Shown piece by piece: positions 1 to 4,687 of a stretch of 6,583 bases of DNA. The first letter of the stretch is position 1. Each line of letters starts with the position of its first letter. The DNA is taken from positions 1 through 6,583 of the forward strand of contig BTRA01000158.1 in the NCBI GenBank assembly GCA_036986155.1. The letters run 5' to 3'. This stretch comes from JACZXQ01 sp036986155. Its GTDB lineage: Bacteria > Gemmatimonadota > Gemmatimonadetes > Longimicrobiales > Gaopeijiaceae. The translations under genes and the position numbers were made by a program. Below the pieces are notes generated by a model that was not told the DNA's origin, searched no databases, and worked only from the letters and a program-made list of their open reading frames with translations.

Positions 1-1028
1 CACTCCCCGACCTGCCGGGTGGAGCGCGTACCACCCAGATCTCCAGTGGTCTGACGTTCGCTGATGGAGCGCGCGACCGCCGCCTCAACCGCAGCTGCCG
101 CCTCATCGAATCCGAAATGCCCGAGCAGCAACCCCGCGCACCGGATCGCTCCGATGGGATTCGCTGTGCCCGTTCCGGCGATGTCCGGGGCCGAGCCATG
201 AACGGGCTCGAAAAGAGCATGACGTCCCGGATGTATGTTGGCAGAAGGCGCCAGGCCGAGCCCTCCGGTCAACTCTGCGGCGAGATCACTGATGATGTCG
301 CCGAAGAGGTTGGACGTCACGAGGACGGAGTACCGCTCGGGCCTGCGGACCAGGTCCATCGCCATCGCGTCCACATACATAGTGTTAGGCGCGATTCCCG
401 GATAGTCCCCGGCCACCGCCTCGAAAACGCGCCGCCATAGCGCACCTTCGATCGGCATCGCGTTCGCTTTGTCCACGAGTGTGACCGACGGACGTCCTCG
501 GTCGTCGGCGAACTGGAAGGCGGCCCGGACGATGCGCTCGACTCCGCGGTGTGTGTTGATGCTCTCCTGGATCGCGACCTCGTCCGCGGTCCCCTCGCGG
601 AACACGCCGCCCAGGTTCAGATAGAGTCCCTCGGTGTTCTCCCGAAAGATGTCCAGGTGAATCCCGGCGGCCGGCACATCCTTCAGGGGGCACAGCGACG
701 GATCGAGCATGACGCACGGCCGGTAGTTGATGTAGAGGTCCAACTTGAAACGAAGGCCCAAAAGGATATCGCGTACATAGGTCTCATCCTTCACACGCGG
801 ATCACCCAACGCCCCCAGTAAGATCGCATCACGATCCTCCGCCAGAGTGCGGAACTCGGCATCTGTGATGGTGACACCGTCTCGCAGATACCGCTCTGCG
901 CCGAGGTCCCATTGGTCCAAGTCGAGGTCGAGGCCAAAAACAGAGATGGCCCTGTCGAGCACCCGAGTGGCCTCACGTGACACTTCGATCCCGATGCCGT
1001 CACCGGGAATGACTGCTACACTCGGCAT
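1..1028 (-). CDS. leuB: 3-isopropylmalate dehydrogenase family enzyme (C-terminus cut by the window edge)
   Basis: This is a beta-decarboxylating dehydrogenase that by family should oxidise (2R,3S)-3-isopropylmalate with NAD+ in leucine synthesis in the cytoplasm. The frame is open from an ATG at 1028 to base 1, giving 342 residues. The family is usually about 350-360, so only the last few residues are missing. It opens with VAVIPGDGIG (residues 4-13). The expected substrate and metal residues are all present: R93 and R103 in LRFKLDLYINYRP, R129 and Y136 in FRENTEGLY, K187 in VDKANAM, D220, and D244/D248 in NLFGDIISD. The C-terminal HGSAPDIAG loop is the NAD-type version rather than the NADP-isocitrate type. 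Tartrate or homoisocitrate dehydrogenase are possible alternatives, because the family shares these motifs and no other leu gene is visible. It lies 119 bp downstream of the lipoprotein gene on the same strand. No strong ribosome binding site precedes the ATG. Confidence 0.87.
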   Translation of the reverse strand, partial: MPSVAVIPGDGIGIEVSREATRVLDRAISVFGLDLDLDQWDLGAERYLRDGVTITDAEFRTLAEDRDAILLGALGDPRVKDETYVRDILLGLRFKLDLYINYRPCVMLDPSLCPLKDVPAAGIHLDIFRENTEGLYLNLGGVFREGTADEVAIQESINTHRGVERIVRAAFQFADDRGRPSVTLVDKANAMPIEGALWRRVFEAVAGDYPGIAPNTMYVDAMAMDLVRRPERYSVLVTSNLFGDIISDLAAELTGGLGLAPSANIHPGRHALFEPVHGSAPDIAGTGTANPIGAIRCAGLLLGHFGFDEAAAAVEAAVARSISERQTTGDLGGTRSTRQVGE

Positions 1029-1147
1029 TCACTGCTCTGGGCTTGGGTGGAAGGCGCTACCGACACCGTCGCAGTCGGAAGCCCATGGAGAAAGCTACAA
1101 GGATACCGCGAGGGTACACGCCAGAACGGCCTGCGTGGGTGGCCGGC

Positions 1148-1624
1148 CTAGTCTGCCACCACGACGATCACGCCCCGAGTGGACTCTCCATTGCCGTGGC
1201 TGAGGTAGGGATACCGGCCCGGAGGAGCATCCATGAAGTCCACTACAAACCGGCTCCCCAGATCTACCAGGGGCGGGCTCGAGAGTTGGCCCTTACCGTC
1301 GAGAAACCTGCGGGCGAGCAGCGTGAGCGAGTCCGCCACGAAGGTGATGCTGTGGACGCGCCGGTCAACCGTGTAGAATTCGACGACCGTGCCGGACTCG
1401 ACGAGGATGGTGGGCGGCACTACGTGCTCACGCTCACGCGCTCCGCCCAGCGCGACGCGCTCGACCATGCGACCGAGGTCGATACCCAAGGAATCGAAGA
1501 GCGTGGTGTCGACGCCAGCTCTCTCAGGCCCACTCTCGGTCTGGGAGCAAGCGGCCAGCCCGAGCACCAGCATCGCGCCGATTCGTCTGGCGCGGTGGGT
1601 CAGGAAGGTGCCTCCGTGCCGCAT
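1148..1624 (-). CDS. Lipoprotein with degenerate cupredoxin-like domain
   Basis: This is a predicted 158-aa lipoprotein. The N-terminus has basic residues (RARR, 11-14), a short hydrophobic stretch and a lipobox LAAC with the acylated Cys at 26. A linker of about 40 residues precedes a C-terminal beta-rich part (about 68-158). Its pattern is plastocyanin/amicyanin-like: VPPTILVESGTVVEF, then VHSITF with H91, and a final YPYLSHG...RGVIVVV strand pair. In true cupredoxins the last motif carries Cys, His and Met copper ligands. Here the Cys position is L141, H143 remains, the Met position is about T149, and the mature protein has no cysteine except Cys26. A type 1 copper site is therefore unlikely, and its function is unknown. 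I chose the ATG at 1624 because it gives a normal signal peptide; a TTG at 1666 would only lengthen the n-region. No clear ribosome binding site is seen. The start lies inside the end of the zinc-ribbon gene (25-bp overlap), which suggests translational coupling. Confidence 0.78.
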   Translation of the reverse strand: MRHGGTFLTHRARRIGAMLVLGLAACSQTESGPERAGVDTTLFDSLGIDLGRMVERVALGGAREREHVVPPTILVESGTVVEFYTVDRRVHSITFVADSLTLLARRFLDGKGQLSSPPLVDLGSRFVVDFMDAPPGRYPYLSHGNGESTRGVIVVVAD

Positions 1625-2337
1625 GCAACGCAGAATCGCCACGGTGTCTCGATCTCCGCACCGCAAACAGGGCAGGGCGCGAGGCCGAGGTTGCTGCCAC
1701 AGAACGGGCAGAACTTAATTCCCTCCCTATCCGGAAGCTCCCCTTTGCACCATGGGCAGGAGGACGGAACGGCACCAGGCGAGGCCGTGGAACCCGCCAC
1801 TTCCACCTCGGCAAGCCCGGCCGCACCCTCCCCGTCGGCAGAATCGTCTTCGGCCTCTGGTGTATCCAAGCCCGCAGCATCCGTGAGGTCGGTCTCCTGG
1901 CGCTCGTCGCTGACGCCGGACGGGTCGAAGACCGGGTCGGCCCCACTCGAAACGTCATCCTCGGACTCTCCGTAGAGTACCGGCCCTTCGAAATCGATCT
2001 TCGACGGATTGAGCCTCACGTCGGCTGCCGCAAAATCCCGGAAGAGACCGGTATTGGGATTGCCGGTCTGCAACTCCTCTCGGATCTCACGGCGTGCCAC
2101 CTCCGACTCGAGGAAGAGGTACTCCCCCTCGCCAGCGAGCAGCCTAAGAAGCGCGTCTTCGTAATCGCCGTTCATCTCCACACCAATCACATCCCGGTGA
2201 GAGCGGTAGGGCACGAGGTTCTGGTAGATCTCGGCGACTGTGAACGGCTCGACGAGATAATCCGGACGAACCTCGCTGATCTCTCGGACGAGAGCGCGGT
2301 GGAAACGGGAGAGCACCTCGGTGGTGTTCGGCGTCAT
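1600..2337 (-). CDS. Protein with C-terminal double zinc ribbon and acidic linker
   Basis: This 245-aa soluble protein has no signal peptide or membrane segment and is built in three parts. Residues 1-112 form a folded-looking domain that I do not recognise (RFHRALVREI, FTVAEIYQNLVPYR, then a helix-rich stretch). Residues about 113-193 are a linker with 22 acidic and one basic residue, probably disordered. Residues 194-239 hold four cysteine knuckles, C194-C197 (CPWC), C210-C213 (CPFC), C222-C225 (CPVC) and C236-C239 (CVAC), arranged as two successive zinc ribbons of the double-zinc-ribbon type. Such modules usually bind zinc structurally and mediate protein or nucleic-acid contacts; which applies here cannot be told. 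The ATG at 2337 follows the TPR gene stop by 3 bp (TGAGCGATG), and the gene's 3' end overlaps the lipoprotein start, so it is the middle of a coupled three-gene set. Confidence 0.85.
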   Translation of the reverse strand: MTPNTTEVLSRFHRALVREISEVRPDYLVEPFTVAEIYQNLVPYRSHRDVIGVEMNGDYEDALLRLLAGEGEYLFLESEVARREIREELQTGNPNTGLFRDFAAADVRLNPSKIDFEGPVLYGESEDDVSSGADPVFDPSGVSDERQETDLTDAAGLDTPEAEDDSADGEGAAGLAEVEVAGSTASPGAVPSSCPWCKGELPDREGIKFCPFCGSNLGLAPCPVCGAEIETPWRFCVACGTEAPS

Positions 2338-2340
2338 CGC

Positions 2341-3447
2341 TCAGTTCGTATCGTCTTGGAGGGTGACGAGGCCTGCGTTGATGGCCGCGATCAGAAAGCT
2401 TTCGGGATCCTGGAAGGGAATCTCGAGCCCCGACTGTTCGTGCCACCGCTCAGCGAGCCGCCGCATGTAGTGAGCGAGCGTCTCGTGCGAGAATCCCGCG
2501 TGGTCTCGCATTTGCCGCAGAATCTCATGCCACGTACCCCTGAAGAGGTACCCGTCCGCCATGCGGAGTTGGTGGGTCGTCGTATCGCCGGTACCACTTC
2601 GCTCGAACAACTCCAACTGGCTGGGATCGTAGAGCACCTGCCCGTCGATACCGTTGATCTGCGTCTCCACCTCGGCGAGCAGTCTGTCGATGGGATCGTT
2701 TACGGCCTCGAGTTCGGTGAGGCGTGCTTCCCACGGATTGAGTCTCGCGTCGCCCGTCTCCATCTGCCACAGGGCCCGCTTGAGCTCGATCAGGCGCCAC
2801 ACGGCCAGCGAGTCCCAATGTTCCGGCGGTGGCACTCGCTCAAACTCCCGAAGGGAGCCCTCCCAGTCGCCCCGATCGTATAGAAGATGTCCTAGATAGG
2901 TCCGAGCCTCATGAAGATCCGGATCGAGGCGTAGCGCCCTACGAATCTGGCGACCCGCTCCGACCTCGTCTCCGAGTCGATGCAGGGAGTAGCCCAGCGA
3001 AGCCGCCGCATCGGCACTGTCGGGGCGAGCCGCAGCCGCCTTGGCGAATACGTCGCGACTCTCGGCGTACAGGTCCTCACGGTAGAGAGCTCGGCCCATG
3101 GTCAGCATGAGCTCGACGTCGTCCTCGAACCCCAACTCCGCAACCCTGCCGAACAGGCTCAGCGCCTCTGCCTTACGGCCGAACCGGAGCAGGGACTCGC
3201 CCAGCCCTACGAGGGCGTCTTCGTGGGTAGGATCGAGCACGAGGGCCCCATCGAACGCCCGCCGGGCCCACGCATACTCCTCGCGAGCCAGGCGGGCGTA
3301 GCCCATGCCCACGTACAGCTCCACAGCGTTGGGATACAGCGAGAGGCCCTCTTTGAGCATCTCGAGGGCCCCATCGTAATCACCGTCATTGTAAAGCTGA
3401 TGTGCTTGCTCGTCGTATTCCTCTGAACTGAGGAACCGCTCTGGCAT
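2341..3447 (-). CDS. Tetratricopeptide repeat (TPR) protein
   Basis: This 368-aa protein has an N-terminal half made of about six TPR units with 34-residue spacing (about residues 8-210). Recurring landmarks are the turn motifs GDYDGAL, EEYAWAR, GRKAEAL, EDLYAES, GDEVGAG and GDWEGSL, and prolines at 39, 73, 142 and 176 closing the B helices. TPR arrays are protein-binding scaffolds. The C-terminal half is not TPR. It has a segment around LNPWEARLTELEAVNDPIDR and a helical tail (289-368, with WHEILRQMRDHAGFSHETL and AHYMRRLAERWHEQ) that I do not recognise. No signal peptide is seen, so it is probably cytoplasmic. The frame stays open back to 3510, but the ATG at 3447 is preferred because it has AAGGAG 8 nt upstream and removes a low-complexity N-terminal extension. 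It ends 3 bp before the zinc-ribbon gene, so the two are almost certainly co-transcribed. Confidence 0.9.
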   Translation of the reverse strand: MPERFLSSEEYDEQAHQLYNDGDYDGALEMLKEGLSLYPNAVELYVGMGYARLAREEYAWARRAFDGALVLDPTHEDALVGLGESLLRFGRKAEALSLFGRVAELGFEDDVELMLTMGRALYREDLYAESRDVFAKAAAARPDSADAAASLGYSLHRLGDEVGAGRQIRRALRLDPDLHEARTYLGHLLYDRGDWEGSLREFERVPPPEHWDSLAVWRLIELKRALWQMETGDARLNPWEARLTELEAVNDPIDRLLAEVETQINGIDGQVLYDPSQLELFERSGTGDTTTHQLRMADGYLFRGTWHEILRQMRDHAGFSHETLAHYMRRLAERWHEQSGLEIPFQDPESFLIAAINAGLVTLQDDTN

Positions 3448-3455
3448 ATTCGCCG

Positions 3456-3461
3456 CTCCTT
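3456..3461 (-). promoter_or_regulatory. Ribosome binding site of the TPR gene
   Basis: AAGGAG on the minus strand lies 8 nt before the ATG at 3447. It is the strongest Shine-Dalgarno match in this stretch and decides the start against the upstream in-frame ATGs at 3468 and 3510. Confidence 0.75.
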
Positions 3462-3572
3462 GGAGCATGGTCGCGGTGGACTGCGAAAAGGTAACGTGCG
3501 AGTCGTCCACCCACCACCCTGCTTTTGGGGCACCTCTACCGCCCCGAAGAGGTCTCCGCGGCCGAGGAGGCC

Positions 3573-3950
3573 TCAGGCCTTGGCGTACCGAACCCCACAG
3601 GCCGGGCAGATGAGGTTGCGGCCCACCCGGTGGAGACGGCGGCCTCCCTCATGCCGGGGACATTCCGGCTCCATCCCGGCGTCAATGCGATCGCGCACCG
3701 TCTTGCGTTCAGTGCGCGTGGCCGCCTTCAGGGGCAACCTGAAGCGCAGCGATGAACTGAGACATTCGAAGATCACCGTGCCCGAACCATCCTCCTCGGC
3801 TTGAACGTGCAGCACTTCGAGAAAGCCCCCCATCGGCGAGGGAAGCTGCGCCCCCGCGTAATAGAGCTGGCGGAGTGTCTCCTCATCCTTTACGGGAAGA
3901 GTGCCCCCTCCCAACCGCCCGGATTCTTGTGTATCAACGCTTTTCGCCAC
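3573..3950 (-). CDS. Small protein with C-terminal CxxH/CxxC zinc-ribbon-like motif
   Basis: This is a 125-aa protein of unknown function. Residues 22-90 look like a small alpha/beta domain (ETLRQLYYAGAQLP, FLEVLHV, GTVIFECLSSSLRFRLPL). The last 30 residues carry C97-x2-H100 and, after 14 residues, C115-x2-C118 (CPACGVRY), a plausible CHCC zinc ribbon at the very C-terminus. The GTG at 3950 is chosen because an in-frame stop lies five codons upstream and AGAGGA sits just before it (3954-3959), though the spacing of 3-4 nt is short. The stop codon sits in a small inverted repeat. It reads in the same direction as the TPR gene and lies 125 bp upstream of it, so shared transcription is possible but not shown. 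It is the second zinc-ribbon-like product in this gene set. Confidence 0.72.
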   Translation of the reverse strand: MAKSVDTQESGRLGGGTLPVKDEETLRQLYYAGAQLPSPMGGFLEVLHVQAEEDGSGTVIFECLSSSLRFRLPLKAATRTERKTVRDRIDAGMEPECPRHEGGRRLHRVGRNLICPACGVRYAKA

Positions 3951-4126
3951 GGATCCTCTGACCGGCAGTAGTCATGTGTGGGAGTCGTATGCCTTGCCGG
4001 CAGCGTTCCTCGGCCCACCGTCCGATCCACGATCAGGCCCCGGCAAACCACCCGAAGGCGCTGCGTGGAGCGGACTTAACGCCAATCCGGCGGAAAACGT
4101 CGCAGCAAAGCCCGCGGAAGATACAT

Positions 4127-4143
4127 CGGGTCCCGGGGACCCG
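4127..4143. repeat. Perfect inverted repeat, 8+1+8
   Basis: CGGGTCCC-G-GGGACCCG is fully self-complementary around one central base. As RNA it could form a 7-bp stem with a 3-nt loop on either strand; as DNA it could be a dimeric protein-binding site. No T tract follows it on either strand, so it is a weak terminator candidate. It lies in non-coding sequence about 180 bp upstream of the 125-aa gene. Confidence 0.5.
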
Positions 4144-4215
4144 CCACCCGTAAATGGTCAGGCGCAGGCGATCAACGGGATGGGGAGACGACCGCGCGAG
4201 TCGGAGGGGAGGTGG

Positions 4216-4249
4216 AAAAAGGAGAGCGGCGGACCTTCGGTCCCCCGCC
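4216..4249 (-). terminator. Possible intrinsic terminator of the 114-aa gene
   Basis: On the minus strand, 32 bp after the TGA at 4281, a GC-rich hairpin can form. Arms at 4239-4249 and 4228-4235 pair as GGCGG/CCGCC plus ACC/GGT around a GAA loop, with a 2-nt bulge. A run of five T follows (4220-4216). The T run is separated from the stem by 7 nt (GCTCTCC), which is longer than in a classical terminator, so the call is tentative. Confidence 0.42.
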
Positions 4250-4280
4250 CCGGGTCGATCACAATCGTGCCAGCAGCAAG

Positions 4281-4625
4281 TCAGGCGGCGTTTGCGTCGC
4301 CGTCACCGCTGGCTGTATTCTCGGCAGCGCTGCCCGCCAGAGCACCCTGGTCGGCCTCGACATCCACCGGCTCTTCGCTTGATGTTTCGGTCGGAACCAC
4401 AGAAGGAGCGCCCCGCGAAATCGCTGGCTGGCAGAAACGCATTCCCACCGAGTGGAGCTCCTGCAGCTCGGCGCCGGCGAGATCGGGATAGCGCTCGCCG
4501 ATATATTCGATCGTCTCGTCCATCCACTGCGACTGGTCCTCCTGCGTAGCCTGCAGGACGCCGCAACGGTTGATATGACTAAAAAGCTCGTCACGAGCCT
4601 GTGCAATAAGCTTGTCTCTCGGCAC
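4281..4625 (-). CDS. Hypothetical protein, 114 aa
   Basis: I do not recognise this protein. Residues 1-72 look like a compact helical domain (KLIAQARDELFSHINRCGV, then DQSQWMDETIEYIGERYP, then LQELHSVGMRFCQPAI) with two cysteines, C21 and C65. Residues 73-114 form an Ala/Gly/Asp/Glu-rich tail, probably disordered. There is no signal peptide, membrane segment or known motif. The GTG at 4625 is preferred because a strong Shine-Dalgarno (GGAGG inside AGGGGAGGG) lies 5 nt upstream. The frame stays open to a TTG at 4703, but that start would overlap the divergent hyuB and has no ribosome binding site. The gene is divergent from hyuB across a 62-bp spacer that contains a perfect palindrome, and a possible terminator follows it. 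Confidence 0.72.
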   Translation of the reverse strand: MPRDKLIAQARDELFSHINRCGVLQATQEDQSQWMDETIEYIGERYPDLAGAELQELHSVGMRFCQPAISRGAPSVVPTETSSEEPVDVEADQGALAGSAAENTASGDGDANAA

Positions 4626-4630
4626 TCGTC

Positions 4631-4635
4631 CCTCC
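4631..4635 (-). promoter_or_regulatory. Ribosome binding site of the 114-aa gene
   Basis: GGAGG on the minus strand, embedded in AGGGGAGGG, lies 5 nt before the GTG at 4625. It fixes this start rather than the longer reading from 4703. Confidence 0.7.
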
Positions 4636-4654
4636 CCTGGGGTGTCGTGTGGAA

Positions 4655-4668
4655 CGGACCGCGGTCCG
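4655..4668. promoter_or_regulatory. Candidate operator: perfect 14-bp palindrome
   Basis: CGGACCGCGGTCCG is perfectly self-complementary and sits in the 62-bp divergent spacer between the 114-aa gene and hyuB. It ends 7 bp before the candidate -10 box of hyuB, so a bound dimeric repressor could cover the core promoter, possibly for both directions. No regulator gene is visible in the window. The operator role is inference from position and symmetry. Confidence 0.45.
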
Positions 4669-4675
4669 CCCGATG

Positions 4676-4681
4676 TATCAT
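4676..4681 (+). promoter_or_regulatory. Candidate -10 box of hyuB
   Basis: TATCAT matches five of six positions of the TATAAT consensus. Its end is 6 bp before the ATG at 4688, so initiation at the usual distance would fall at or next to the A of the start codon, giving a leaderless or nearly leaderless mRNA. No recognisable -35 box lies at 16-18 bp. The lack of a Shine-Dalgarno before 4688 is consistent with this, but the call remains weak. Confidence 0.3.
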
Positions 4682-4687
4682 TCAGCC

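Larger units (their letters stand above)
3951..4280. other. Gene-free stretch of 330 bp
   Basis: No convincing coding frame is seen on either strand; the long plus-strand frame that crosses it continues antisense through the 114-aa gene and has no family-like sequence. The stretch holds a perfect 17-bp palindrome (4127-4143) and a hairpin with an A-rich flank that may terminate the 114-aa gene (4216-4249). Its left end should hold the leader, and perhaps the promoter, of the 125-aa zinc-ribbon-like gene, but I could not identify clear -35/-10 boxes. No tRNA-like T-loop was found. Confidence 0.6.

Noticed and set aside
1135..1162. Inverted repeat (GTGGGTGGC / GCCACCAC) around the lipoprotein stop codon as a terminator
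   Set aside because: One arm has a bulge, the loop is 11 nt and no T tract follows on the minus strand.
1043..1975. Long plus-strand open frame (310 codons) antisense to the lipoprotein and zinc-ribbon genes
   Set aside because: It is low-complexity sequence rich in Arg, Ser, Pro and Ala with no family features, and the opposite strand carries clear lipobox and CxxC motifs. It is a shadow frame of GC-rich coding DNA.
2197..2883. Plus-strand open frame of 228 codons antisense to the TPR gene
   Set aside because: The minus strand has regular TPR periodicity and a good ribosome binding site; the plus frame shows no recognisable domain.
3568..3580. AGGCC-TGA-GGCCT around the stop of the 125-aa gene as a terminator
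   Set aside because: The stem is only 5 bp with a 3-nt loop and has no T tract; it is most likely chance in GC-rich DNA.
4014..4041. Minus-strand stretch resembling the 5' end of tmRNA (GGGGCCTGATCGTGGATCGG)
   Set aside because: The match has several differences, no T-loop or acceptor arm follows at the expected distance, and the sequence where the 3' end should be encodes the 125-aa protein.
3901..4491. Plus-strand open frame of 196 codons across the gene-free stretch
   Set aside because: Its composition is Pro/Ser/Ala-rich without structure, it has no convincing ribosome binding site, and it runs antisense through the 114-aa gene.
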